NCBI GenBank assembly: GCA_030278955.1
Contig: JAOANR010000009.1
Coordinates: forward strand, 37,326,148-37,390,147
Reading direction: 5' to 3'
Origin: Hygrophila difformis
Lineage: Eukaryota > Streptophyta > Magnoliopsida > Lamiales > Acanthaceae
DNA length: 64,000 nucleotides
This document shows positions 45,253 through 56,441 of the stretch, piece by piece. A program made the translations under genes and the position numbers. The stretch's first letter is position 1. Every line of letters begins with the position of its first letter. The notes below the pieces were generated by a model that ran no database searches, had not been told where the DNA came from, and was given only the letters and a program-made list of their open reading frames with translations.

Positions 45253-45780
45253 ATGGCTAGTCAAGATATGATGAACTTGATGATCAAAATGATAAACGCT
45301 CACTTTGACTCCCAACAAACCATAGAACAAATGAAACATCACATAGCTCAATTGGAGGCAAATCTGCACCACATGGGCAACTTAAGAGAGACGGACCACC
45401 ACCGCATAAACCAACTCGAACGCCAAGTCCAAACCCTCACTACGCAAAACCTAATACTGAAGGAACACACCGATGCTCATGGAGAGGACTTGAACACCAT
45501 CTTTGACGACCTACTGCCGCCAAGTTCGGAGGAGGAAGACCCGAAGGAGGATCCCGCTACCCCCACCGGAGGACGTCTTGAGACGCTAGAGGTTCTACAT
45601 ATAGTAGATACTATTTTTGCTAATAAAACATTGCTATTTTTGTACATCCTCCTACTTGTATTAAAAGCTTCTTTTAAGGGAAAATACAAGATTTATTCAT
45701 TTAAACAAAATAAAACAAAACCTTGCGTTACTTTAAAGTCCAATCAAGCATTATGTGTGAAAATACAAGCACATTCATAG
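45253..45780 (+). CDS. G1 ORF0: coiled-coil protein upstream of gag
   Basis: 175 codons in G1. Residues 1-75 (from MASQDMMNLMIKMINAHF to TTQNLILKEH) are helical-looking, with a heptad-like series of I/L/M and many Q, H and N, consistent with a coiled coil. Then comes an acidic segment (DDLLPPSSEEEDPKEDP). Residues after about 112 contain a hydrophobic run (LLFLYILLLVL) and are probably fortuitous, because in G2 the protein would stop near there. The N-terminal part is conserved between G1 and G2, mostly with conservative changes, although nearby LTR text has diverged. It lies between leader and gag and is absent from G3. Not a standard domain of Gypsy elements that I recognise. It might help gag assembly or bind RNA; no function is claimed. 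Confidence 0.65.
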   Translation: MASQDMMNLMIKMINAHFDSQQTIEQMKHHIAQLEANLHHMGNLRETDHHRINQLERQVQTLTTQNLILKEHTDAHGEDLNTIFDDLLPPSSEEEDPKEDPATPTGGRLETLEVLHIVDTIFANKTLLFLYILLLVLKASFKGKYKIYSFKQNKTKPCVTLKSNQALCVKIQAHS

Positions 45781-45831
45781 TAACTTGCCTAGACAATATA
45801 TTACGTTCTAATTTACACCGTTTGTAACAGA

Positions 45832-47412
45832 ATGACACCACGAGGTAGATCAAGAACCCAACCTGCTCCCCAAACTACTACTGAAGTGCCACCAAATGAC
45901 ACCGAACCTGCTCAACCTGTAGGAGAGCAACACCAAGGTGCGCAGGACGCCCCCGCACCGAACAATGTGGGCGATCGTCTACGGACGATAGAGGAGGTCT
46001 TGATTGCGCTAGGGAACGCCCAAGTCAATTAGGGCCAAGCTGCGGCGGTACCTCCGCCCCAAGCTCGCCCCAACTACCTGGCAATGGTGAATCCCTACCA
46101 GCCACCCCACTATTCTGGTGAGGAGGATCCCGCCAAACTGGAGGAATGGATCCGGACTTTTGACAAGCTGTTGGGCGCGGTAAAGTGTCCGGATGGAGAA
46201 AGAGTGCACGTCGCTTCGTACTACTTGGGAGGCGAAGCGGACGACTGGTGGCAGGCGACTCAAGCAAAACTGACTGAAGATGACGAGCCCTACTCTTGGG
46301 CAGAAATGATGGAGTTGCTCAGGGATAGATTCTATCCCCTGAGTACTAAAGCAGGAATGTACGAGGAATTCCTGTCGCTGAAGCAAGGAGGCCAGACCGT
46401 ACAAGAGTACTACACTCGGTTCAAGGAGCTGGTGAGGTTCGCACCAAGATTAGTACCCACGGATGCGGAGAAAGTTCAAAAGTTCGAGATGGGACTGAAC
46501 CTGGCAGTACGCGAGGTGATCGCAGGGGTGCACTACCCTGACCTGCAAGTCGTGTACGATCGCGTTGTGGCAGTGGCGCGAGTACAACAACTGAAAAGGA
46601 GAGTGAGTGGGGAGTCCAGCCGAGGTCCCCAAGACAAGAGGAATCGGGATGCAAGAGCCGAGAACAACACAGGAGGGAACGAACAGCGAGGAGGGCCGAA
46701 TAGGTCACAACAATCTAACAATGGAAGACGATTTAACCAAGAGGGTCCGGTACCACCCTGCCCCAGATGTGGACGACCCCATCTGGCGAGGGGATGTCCT
46801 CAGCAGGACGCCTGTTTTCGGTGTGGTCGAATGGGCCACATATGTTGAGAGTGCCGAACTAGGATGGAGAACATAACGAAGAGAGAAGATTTGGTTACGG
46901 GGCCGGAGCAGCCTCAGAACCAAAACGGGCGGAACGACAACAACCAGGGGTATAGACCCCCTCAAAATCAGTATAGGCCGCCAAACCAGAATCAGAACCA
47001 ACGCCCTCCACCACCTCAGAACCAAAAACAGCAGCCAAACCAGCAGCCGAATCAGAATCAGCAGGGCAATCCAGGACGCCCTATGGGAAGGCTTAACGTG
47101 GTTAACAAAGCGGACGTGCCCGCACAAGGAGAAGTGATGGCAGGTACATTTCATGTCTTGAATACACCCCTTAGAGTCTTATCTGATTCTGGAGCTAGTT
47201 GCTCAATCATAGCATCAAGAATAGTGCCTCAGTTAGATCTACCTAAGTGCGAGATAATTAGCTTAGGAATTCAATTGCCTTCTGGAGAAGTAGTAGCGTG
47301 CTCTAAACGATACAACGGAATTCCTATAGTGATCAAGAACGTAGAATTCTTCGCAAACTTAGTAGAATTCAACTTAAGGGACTTTGACATTATACTGAGG
47401 ATGGACTGGTTG
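45832..47412 (+). pseudogene. gag: G1 gag-protease, two nonsense changes
   Basis: One reading phase from MTPRGRSRTQPAPQ to the N1 insertion site. Gag core NPYQPPHYSGEEDPAKLEEW, YLGGEADDWW, RDRFYPLSTKAG; zinc knuckles CPRCGRPHLARGC and CFRCGRMGHIC; a glutamine/asparagine/proline-rich linker (about 46910-47080); protease LSDSGASCSIIAS near 47180 and IILRMDWL near 47392. TAG at 46030-46032 replaces a Gln codon present in G2, and TGA at 46846-46848 lies in the second knuckle where Arg is expected. Both are single C-to-T changes. N1 splits the frame right after DWL. Confidence 0.87.
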
Positions 47413-48593
47413 TGCCATGGATCGGATGTTTGGCTAAGTTGGTCACCGGATGAAGGTTGAAGGAAGGGAGCAAAATAATAACAAAATAACATGAAAGATA
47501 AAGGGATAATAAGCTTATGGAGAAAGGGGACTAAGTATGCCGAATGGGATAGAGATTTACCCTAAACAAACAACCACCATGAGTGCATTCTCCATTGGGT
47601 CCATCGAAGCATGCTCCAATGTTCAATGATGTGGGTGAACCGAAGGTTAACACACAATCTGTTGAGAGCACCGTGGGTACTCTCAAGGAGAAAAGTGACT
47701 TTGATTAATGCAAATGAGGTTTGTCAAAATATCAAAGTGAATACAATGCTTGGGGGACCTCATATATATAGAGGAAGCCCATAAAACTAGATTAAACAAC
47801 CCTAGCAGAGTTTTAAACAACTCGGATACAAGGAAACAATAAACTAGAAACGTTGTGTCGCTAGGCGAGACCGTGGCGCGAGACTGGTTCTGCGACTGGG
47901 AGGTCGTGGCGCGAGGCAGGTTTCGCGACTGGGCGATCGTGGCGCGAGGCGGGGTTCCTGTCGCTAGGCACATGCTCTGGCTTGAGGCGTGAACTAGCGA
48001 CTGGTCGGGGTTCCGCGACACGGGCCTCTCTCTATCTCTGTTCAATCTTTCATGGTGCTAGATGGGCCAGTCGCGAGGCTATGGTTTCGCGACACAGGTC
48101 CTGGGTTCGCGACAAGGAGCTTGTTCCGCGACAGGTAAAGAAATTCCTCCAACTTTCATCCGAATGGGGACCACTGAGTCCGGCGACACTGTTCCGGCGT
48201 TGACCGGTTGTTGACCGGCGCCGGTGACTTTTTCGGCGGGATTCCGGCGACTTCGCCGGAGCTCCGGTGACCTCAGGTGCTGACGGCGGCGTTCGTGGGA
48301 CCTTCCGTTGACCTCCTTATGCTGTTTTGCTCTGTTTGTGCATCTGGAGGTCTCCTTCCTTCCGGATTTAGTTGGACGGGGTGGGTCCCAAATTAATGAA
48401 ACCCGGGCCCTTCTGGTATTCTTCTGCCTGCATTATCAGCTTTAATCTGGGCTCTTTCTTCGGCTCCAGTTTATCTGCTTCCTGAAACAGAAATAAAGAA
48501 ATAGAATTAATAAACTTCTTTATTCGTGACTTTGAAACCGGCCCCTCCGGGAAGTAGGGAATCATGATGCCATGTGGCATGACATCCATGTCA
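47413..48593 (-). repeat. N1 3' LTR
   Basis: 1181 bp. The sense-strand start (right side, to 48593) encodes the C-terminal end of pol. It contains the TCGCGA-rich cluster at 47853-48137 and a TATA box near 47765. Confidence 0.9.
47853..48137 (-). repeat. TCGCGA-motif cluster in the N1 3' LTR
   Basis: Repeated short words on the plus strand such as tcgcgac, gtcgctag, ggcgcgag, tgcgactgg. Many contain the palindrome TCGCGA or one-base variants. The sense-strand position is just upstream of the TATA box. Confidence 0.7.
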
Positions 48594-51500
48594 TCCCCAC
48601 CCCCTTGTGGAGGTTGATCCATCAACCGATCAGCTTCAAACTCCTCATCCCGCTCGTATAGTGAAAGATCTACAACATTGAAAGTAGGATGAACATTGTT
48701 ATGAGAAGGCAGTTCAATCCTGTAAGCATTTTCGTTGATCTTTTCTAGCACTTTGAATGGTCCATCTCTGCGGGGAGCGAGCTTTCCATGTCTTTGGGCT
48801 GGGAATCTCTCCTTTCGGAGGTGAACCCAAACCCAATCGCCAGGTTTTAGGATCAGCTTCTTCCGGCCACGATTGGCATATTTGGAATAGCTCTCAGCAG
48901 CTTTCGCCAGACTTTCGCGCACATCCTTGTATAGGTTCTTGATCGCTGTGGCCCTGTCCCTGCCATTGAAATTAAGATGCTCACTACAAGGTAGTGGCAG
49001 GAGATCGACTGGGGTTAGCGGATTAAAACCATACACAACTTCAAATGGAGATACATGAGTGGCACTGTGGACATGTCGGTTATATGCAAACTCTTTATGT
49101 GGCAGACATTCGTCCCAGCTCTTTGACTTGGAGGATGTGATAATTCTGAGCAAATTGCCGAGTACCCTGTTGATCGCCTCCGTTTGACAATCCGTTTGAG
49201 GGTGGTATGAAGTAGAAAACATTAGTTGTGTGCCCATCTCTCTCCAGAATCCTTTCAAAAATAGCTCATAAATTTTGTATCTCGATCAGATAGAATGGTT
49301 TTCGGTACTCCATGAAGATGTACCACCTTCCTGAAGAACAGCTTGGCTACATGTCGGGCATCGTTGGTTTTTGCACGCGGGATGAAATGTGCCATCTTGG
49401 AAAAACGATCCACTACCACAAAAATTGAATCTTTGGCTCTAGCAGTCCGTGGTAGCCCCAGTACAAAATCCATCGAAATATCCAGCCAGGGTCCTTGAGG
49501 CACAGGTAATGCTTGGTATAGACCATGAGGCTTCACAGTTGATTTGGCCTTCAGACAGACCAAACACTTGGCAATATAATCAGAAACCTGCTTTTGCATT
49601 CCCGGCCAATAGAATCTTTCCGAGAGTACACCCATAGTTGTGTGTTTTCCGAAGTGTCCCATGAGGTCTCCCCCGTGAGCTTCCTGGATCAGCAACTCCC
49701 TAATGGATCCACTTGGGATGCACAGTCTATTACCAAAGTAAAGAAATCCATGTAGGCGGCAGTACTCCTTGTACCCCTTCTGTTCTGTCAGCTTGAAAAT
49801 CTTCTTGAAGTCTTCATCAGTGGCATACTGAGTCTTGACCTGCTCAAATCCGAATAGCTTAATTGTTGCAAATGATGCCAACGCTAATCTTCGGGACAGC
49901 GCATCCGCAACCACGTTTTCCTTACCCTTCTTATACTTGATCACATATGGGAATGTCTCGATAAATGCGCTCCATCGGGCGTGTCTCTTGCTCAATTGGC
50001 CCTGCACCTTGATGTGCTTAAGCGTCTCGTGATCAGTATGTATGATGAACTCTCGGCCTCGGAGATAGTGTTGCCATGTCCTTAGAGCTTGTACAAGAGC
50101 ATACAATTCCTTATCATAAGTGGAGTAGTTCAGTTGAGCTCCACTGAACTTTTCGCTGTAATATGCTATCGGTCGTCCTTGTAACAACACAGCTCCCATC
50201 CCGGTTCCCGATGCATCGCTCTGTACTTCGAATGGCAACTCGAAGTTCGGCAGTCCTAGCACAGGTGCATGGGTCAGCTTGTCCTCAAAGGCTTTCTATT
50301 GTGCCGGCCCCCACTTGAATGGATTTTCCTTCTTGAGCAATGAAGTGATTGGGGCGGCAATCACACTAAACTGAGGGACGAATCTCCTAAAGAATTCGCT
50401 TAGACCTAGAAAACTTCTGACTTCGTGTACAGTGGTCGGTGGCTTCCACTCAGAAATTGCCATAATTTTTGACTCGTCAACTTTAAGCCCATCCTTACCC
50501 ACTACAAATCCCAAGAATGTGACCTCCGGAACACAAAAGGTACACTTCTCGAAATTTGCGTATAGTCGCACTTCTCGCAATTTATTCAAAACCTGTTGAA
50601 CATGAGCAATGTGATCAGATTCAGTACAACTATAGACAATGATATCATCGAAATAAACTACAACAAATTTGCCAATGAATTGTCTTAATCTTTCGTTCAT
50701 CAAACGCATAAAAGTGGAAGGTGCGTTTGTGAGGCCGAATGGCATGACGAGCCATTCGTAAAGCCCAAATTTCGTCTTAAAGCAGTCTTCCATTCGTCTC
50801 CGGGTTGCATCCGGATCTGATGGTATCCACTTTTGAGATCGATCTTCGAAAATACGCTTGCACCACCAAGTTCATCGAGCATGTCGTCCAACCGCGGAAT
50901 GGGATGGCGGTACTTGATAGTGATGACATTGACTGCCCTGCAATCGACGCACATCCGCCATTCTCCATTTTTCTTTGGTACTAAAAGCACTGGGACGGCA
51001 CACGCCGATAAACTTTCCCGGACCCAACCCTTCTCAAGTAATCCGTGAACCTGTCGTTGAATTTCCTTCGTTTCCTCAGGGTTCATACGATAGGCGGGTC
51101 GGTTAGGGATTGACGCTCCGGGCATGAAGTCGATTCTGTGCTCCACGCCTCGAAGTGGTGGCAGTCCAGCAGGCACGTCTTCTGGAAATACATCCTTGTT
51201 GCGTTCAAGCATCCTAGCAAAATTTTTAGACAATTTAGGTGCAATATCTGCAGTTCTATTAGCAGATTCATCAGGCTTAATTAAAGCAAGAAAACAGTGA
51301 CCTGCAAAGCCAGGTTCTTGCGCTGCTTGCTTAAATTCTGTCTTCGTCAGTATCCGACATTGACTCTCATCGTTTGTTTTTGCGGAGGTCTGGCCCACCT
51401 TAGCCTTGCCCTTGGCAATGGCTTTGGCAAGCTCTTCTGCTTTTGCCATGTTCCCTCGAAGCTTCTCCTGATCAAGTCTTACAAGTTTTACCGGCAGAGG

Positions 51501-52203
51501 CTTAAACAAAGTCCTTTTGTCCATGCTTAAAGTACAAAACATTGGATTTGCCTCTATAAGTGGCGTCTTTGTCAAATAACCATGGTCGGCCTAACAAGAC
51601 GTGGCATGCGTTCATCGGGACGACGTCGCATAACACCTTCTCGGAGTAAGTCCTTTTAGTGATGGGAACCCACGCCTGTTGGGTGACCTTGGTCCTTCCG
51701 CTGTTGTTCATCCAATTGAGGAGATATGGCTTGGGATGTTCTTCAACGGGCAATTGTAACCTGCGAGCAGTATATAAGCTTACAACATTAGTGCAACTGC
51801 CGTTGTCAACAATTAAAGTAGCATTGTTGCCTAATATAGTACAACGACAATGAAAGAGATTCTCCCTTTGTTCGTTGTCTGCTGTTTCAGCTCCTCTGTC
51901 GGCATTCAATGCCCTCATAGCCACAAGCATGTTTATATCCTCCTCTTCAGTATAGTCCACCTCTGGATTGGCTGGATCCTCAACTTGAAATTGTTTCGGA
52001 TCTTCGCCATCATATTCATGCACTTCATCAGAATCATAAATCCTAAAGACTCCAGGCTCAACTTCCTGTATGGCCCTTGTCTCCTCACCATTCTCAATAA
52101 TCGCAACCCTCTTGGGATTGGGACACGCGTTCGCATAATCGCCTCTTTTCCCGCATTTCCAACATGTGACTTCTCTTTGATCCCGTGCGGGTGGATTCTG
52201 ATT
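48368..52203 (-). pseudogene. pol: N1 pol: protease-RT-RNase H-integrase, broken
   Basis: Protease IVDNGSCTNV near 51790; RT start PVLLVPKKNGEWRMC near 50960; catalytic YFDD near 50660; RNase [16 protein letters not shown] near 50210 and ending [10 protein letters not shown]; integrase with CLVC, D in ISMDFVLG, D in LSDRDTKF and E in CQTEAINR (usually GQTE); a C-terminal RKERFPAQRHGKLAP region. Frameshifts occur near 51510 (after protease), 50780 (inside RT) and 49258 (integrase core), with a stop at 50293-50295. The last 75 codons (from DMDVMPHG) are read inside the 3' LTR. The enzyme set would copy RNA and integrate DNA; this copy cannot. Confidence 0.87.
48594..48606 (-). other. N1 polypurine tract
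   Basis: The plus strand reads tccccacccccttg next to the LTR; the sense strand is a purine tract ending at the 3' LTR. Confidence 0.75.
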
Positions 52204-53588
52204 CTATTCTCTGACTGGTGGTCTATTTCTGTCATCTCTGTTGTACTCTCTGAAGTTCCTTCCCAATTCAAAACCACTTGGTCGGTCACGACCCTGATCA
52301 TTCTGTGCGGTTGCTGCGGCTGCGGCGGCTTATACCCCTGTGATGGTCGGATTAACCATGGTTTGTTTGGATTGTAGTTCCCGGATTGAGGTAGGCGAGG
52401 AACCTTCTTCTTAAGTTGTGCTTCAAATCTGGAAGCTTTCCTGACCAAGTCAGTGATGTTGACGTAGCCTCGCATCTCCATTTCCTCGTGTATTTCTGGC
52501 CTCAGATGGTGTGCAAATCTGGTAAGAGTTATTAATGGATCCTCATTGATCTGGGATCGCATTAATAGCAACTCCATTTCCCGGTAGTATTCTTCCACAG
52601 TTTTGGACCCTTGAGTGAGAGCAATCAGCCTCTTGTACATATCTGGCTTGTATGTATGCGGTACAAATCTCTGTTCCATGATGTGCAAGAGATACTCCCA
52701 ATTGGTTACTTGTGGTTGTCCTGCTACCTGGTTTCCTGTGCAATACTTTTGCCACCATACTTGAGCATAATCCTTAAATTCAGTCACAGCCAATTGTACC
52801 TTCTTAAAATCAGAATAATTGTGACAGTTGTAGATCATTTCCATAGAATGTTTCCAATCAAGGAATTCAACAGGATCACCAGTCCCCTTGAAAGGAGGAA
52901 TCGTGAACTTGATGCCCTTAAGATTGTCATCAGTATGTGGATCAACATCTACAACTGGCTCAAATTCTAATCTTTGTCTGGCCGCATGTGGCTGCGGTTG
53001 TTCAAGTGGCACAAATCCTTGCGGCGCAGGTGCGGTGGCAGGTGGAGGAGGCATTGACAGTGGATCATTGGCTGGAAAATCGGGCTGCCCTGAAAAATCA
53101 GATTGCTCTGAGGAGGTTGGCAGTAATGATGGATGCAATCGGAGCCGTGCACTGGAGTTCGGTCCCAACATTCGGTTGAACTGTCCGAACTGCAGCTCAT
53201 GTTCTTCTATAGCGTCCTCTGCTGCCTGCATGTCTGCTCGGGATACTCCACTGCTGCTCTCGGGCATATTTACTGGATTAGACACATTGGTTGGATTGGG
53301 TGGAGTCGCAGTCGGAGCTGGAGGAGTCGTATTTTGTGGAGAGGGTGCGTTGTAGAAAGCCTCTTCGAGTCTTTTCTCAACCAACTTCTGACATTCCTGT
53401 TGTATCACATTATTTTGAAACCTAAGACGCTCTCCAATATCCTCAACAAGTCCATTCACCCGTTTGTTAACCGTAGCAATGTTAGCAGCATTGGCTCCAA
53501 TGGCGGTATTATGACCGTCCAGTTTCTGGTTCATGCTCCTCAACATTTCTGTAACATCGTCAATGCTTGCTCCCGTGTTACCTGCCAT
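52024..53588 (-). pseudogene. gag: N1 gag, frameshifted before the zinc knuckle
   Basis: Start chosen at MAGNTGASIDDVTEML (53588), because the seven upstream codons look like leader. A coiled-coil-like N terminus (NQKLDGHNTAI and following) and a proline-rich linker are followed by gag core KFTIPPFKGTGDPVEFLDW, YAQVWWQKY and EYYREMELLL. It is open to about 52304, where a frameshift occurs. In the other phase a knuckle follows (CWKCGKRGDYANAC near 52130-52167, with Asp where His is expected) after a TAG at 52204-52206, and the same phase enters protease. Confidence 0.85.
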
Positions 53589-53609
53589 CTCAGCAAAACA
53601 AACAAACAA

Positions 53610-55219
53610 AATATGTATAGATATAAAACGTTAGAAAAATAAACAGAAATCTGTAGAGTGAACTCGCAGATATTCCTCTCGTTTTCAGCTCCTTGGTCCA
53701 GACACCACTGTCGACATTCACCTGCTCAATGACCCAATCAGATGCAGATAGGAAATAAATTGGGACGCGCAAATCACGAAGCAGTGTGAAGTGCTCGACT
53801 CAATCAATAAATAGCTCAGATGTGTATGATGCGATGCAATCTGATATGAGTTTGCAGTTTTAAACAGGTATTTCAAGCAATGAACAGTGATATATGTCCC
53901 AATTTGAAACTGTAAAATAAAGCTCACAAGAAACTGCACTCGAGGAAAAATACCCGGTTTACTCCAACGACTTCTCGGGCTAGGTTTCACAGACTGCCAG
54001 TCTCGATATTCACTTTATTGTTCAGGGTACTCAAGTGACTTCTCGGGCTAGGTTTCAGTCTGTGCCAGTCCGATATTTGTTTTATTGTAACACTCAAACA
54101 CTCAAAATATCAAAATTTCCCACACACGGATAATAATCGCGTGTAAAACACTCGCGGGATACGTGGCAGCTCGAGATTGGATGGTGGAAACTTCGGATTT
54201 CAACAATCAGCTCGAATTCAACAATTGGTGAAAAATACATGAACGTGTCGCGAGACTGATCCTGTGGCGCGAAAGATGGTATCGCGACTGGAGGTTGGCG
54301 ACACAGTCGGGTGCCTTGTGATTTTTCTTCAACTTTTTGCCTCAGTGTCGCTAGACTGACTTGTGTCGCCAAACTGGGTCTAGCGACAGGAGATGAGTTT
54401 CGCGACTGAGAGATTACGATGGCCTCTTGGCTCGATTCTTAAAGTGTGTCGCTAGCCGTGGGCTCGCGACAGGAATGGTGGTTTCGGGACTGGTGCTTCG
54501 CAACTGGGACTCTTGCCTTGCCTTTCCCTTCAATTGTGTCGCTAAGCGTGGCTCGCGACAGGCTGTGGAGGATCGCGACTGGGATAGGTCTCGCGACTAG
54601 GCGGTGGAGACTTGGCTTTTTCTTGGGAATCTCCTGATAGTGACCCACTAACACTCCTCCAACAAACTCGTCAGGGTTGTACAAGACAATTAAAACCCCA
54701 AAAAGCAATCGTACTATTTCCGAACTTGTCCCCCACGTAAACCCTAATAACACCTATCTATTACAACCATTTTGATCAAATGTCCCCAAATCAAGAACAC
54801 TTTGGTGTTCATACAATATTCAAACCCAACTCACTCAACCAAACCCAAGAAAACCCCACTGTTCATGCAAGATATACCATATTTAATACATTAAACGCAC
54901 ACATCATGCATAAACACACATACACGGATTCAAGAGACTAGAAACTCAAGAACACACAAGGTTTTGCAAAATGTTGGCCGAAACTTGGAAAAATTGTAGA
55001 AAATTATTCCCTTGGCCAAAATCTACAATCCTTATATGAATCTTTAATTAAAAACACTAACAAATCCAAATATGCAACCAGATTTGGGAAATAATGGCTC
55101 AAGCAAAATGACAAATCTGGGCAGTGAGTCCGAGAACAATATTTTTAGGGCTTTTGTGATTTTATATGGATGAGAAAGAAATAAAATGATGTAGAAATCC
55201 TACCAACTAGCAAACATAG
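53610..55219 (-). other. N1 5' leader, non-coding
   Basis: 1.6 kb between the primer site and gag. It holds a TCGCGA-motif cluster at 54244-54606 and two direct repeats of gacttctcgggctaggtttca with tcagtctg-like context (53970-54075, given in part). No convincing gene. Confidence 0.65.
54244..54606 (-). repeat. TCGCGA-motif cluster in the N1 leader
   Basis: Over ten short motifs: tcgcgagactg, atcgcgactgg, gtgtcgctag, tagcgacagg, ctcgcgacagg and others, like those in the LTRs but in different order. On the sense strand they lie about 1.0-1.35 kb downstream of the 5' LTR TATA box. Confidence 0.75.
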
Positions 55220-55231
55220 GCTCTGATACCA
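55220..55231 (-). other. N1 primer-binding site (tRNA-Met type)
   Basis: The plus strand gctctgatacca is TGGTATCAGAGC on the sense strand, 11 bases from the LTR. Confidence 0.82.
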
Positions 55232-55592
55232 AAATAAATTGATGCCATGGATCGAATGTTTGGCTAAGTTGGTCACCGGATGAAGGTTGAAGGAAGGGAG
55301 TAAAATAAGAACAAAATAACAATGAAAGATAAAGGGATAAGAAGCTTATGGAGAAAGGGGACTAAGTATGGCCGAATGGGATAGAGATTTACCCTAAACA
55401 AACAACCACCATGAGTGCATTCTCAATTGGATCCATCGAAGCAAGCTCCAATCTTCAATGGTGTGGGTGAACCGATGGTTAACACACAATTTGTTGAGAG
55501 CACTGTGGGTACTCTCAAGGAGAAAAGTGACTTTGATTAATGCAAATGAGGTTTATCAAAATATCAAAGTGAATACAATGCTTGGGGGACCT

Positions 55593-55603
55593 CATATATA
55601 TAG
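55593..55603 (-). promoter_or_regulatory. TATA box in the N1 5' LTR
   Basis: The sense strand reads cctctatatatatgagg. The start site would lie near 55565, about 85 bases downstream of the last TCGCGA motif cluster edge plus TATA spacing. Confidence 0.5.
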
Positions 55604-55684
55604 AGGAAGCCCATAAAACTAGATTAAACAACCCTAGCAGAGTTTTAAACAACTCGGATACAAGGAAACAATAAACTAGAAACG

Positions 55685-55968
55685 CTGTGTCGCTAGGCGA
55701 GACCGTGGCGCGAGACTGGTTCTGCGACTGGGAGGTCGTGGCGCGAGGCTGGTTCCGCGACTGGGCGATCGTGGCGCGAGGCGGGGTTCCTGTCGCTAGG
55801 CACATGCTCTGGCGTGAGGCGTGAACTAGCGACTGGTCGGGGTTCCGCGACACGAGCCTCTCTCTATCTCTATTCAATCTTTCATGGCGTTAGACGGGCC
55901 AGTCGCGAGGCTATGGTTTCGCGACACAGGTCATGGGTTTGCGACAAGGAGCTTGTTCCGCGACAGGT
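55685..55968 (-). repeat. TCGCGA-motif cluster in the N1 5' LTR
   Basis: Same cluster as at 47853-48137, on the sense strand 80-375 bases upstream of the TATA box. Confidence 0.72.
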
Positions 55969-56441
55969 AAAGAAATTCCTCCAACTTTCATCCAAATGGG
56001 GCCCACTGAGTCCGGCGACACTGTTCTGGCGTTGATCGGGGCCGGCGATTTTCCGGTAGGATTCCGGCCATCTTCCGGCGAACCTCCGGCGACCTCCTGT
56101 GCTGACGGCGGCGACAGCGGCGATGACCGCGGTGTTGGTGGGACCCTCCATTGACCTCCTTATGCTGTTTTGCTCTGTTTGTGCATCTGGAGGTCTCATT
56201 CCTTCCGGATTTAGTTGGACGGGGTGGGTCCCAAATTAATTTGACCCGGGCCCTTCTGGTATTCTTCTGCCTGCATTATCAGCTTTAATCTGGGCTCCTT
56301 CTTCGGCTCCAGTTTATCTGCTTCCTGAAACAGAAATAAAGAAACAGAATTAATAAACTTCTTTATTCGTGCCTTTGAAACCGGCCCCTCCGGGAAGTAG
56401 GGAATCATGATGCCATGTGTCATGACATCCATGTCAGGTTG

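Larger units (their letters stand above)
47413..56436 (-). mobile_element. N1: CRM-like Gypsy chromovirus in G1
   Basis: 9.0 kb minus-strand element, duplication ggttg (47408-47412 and 56437-56441), LTRs 47413-48593 and 55243-56436, primer site 55220-55231, purine tract 48594-48606. Gag, protease, RT, RNase H and integrase are all recognisable, and integrase motifs such as [22 protein letters not shown] and KVLEKINENAYR resemble centromeric CRM elements. The reading frame enters the 3' LTR. At least four frameshifts and two stops disable it. About a dozen differences in the first 300 compared LTR bases point to an older insertion than the Copia one. Confidence 0.9.
55243..56436 (-). repeat. 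N1 5' LTR
   Basis: 1194 bp, upstream in element sense. It carries the TATA box 55593-55603, the TCGCGA-rich cluster 55685-55968, and an open stretch (56211-56430) equivalent to the pol C-terminal codons in the 3' LTR. Confidence 0.9.

Noticed and set aside
52888..53642. Plus-strand ORFs of 155 and 169 codons
   Set aside because: They are antisense shadows of the N1 gag coding region.
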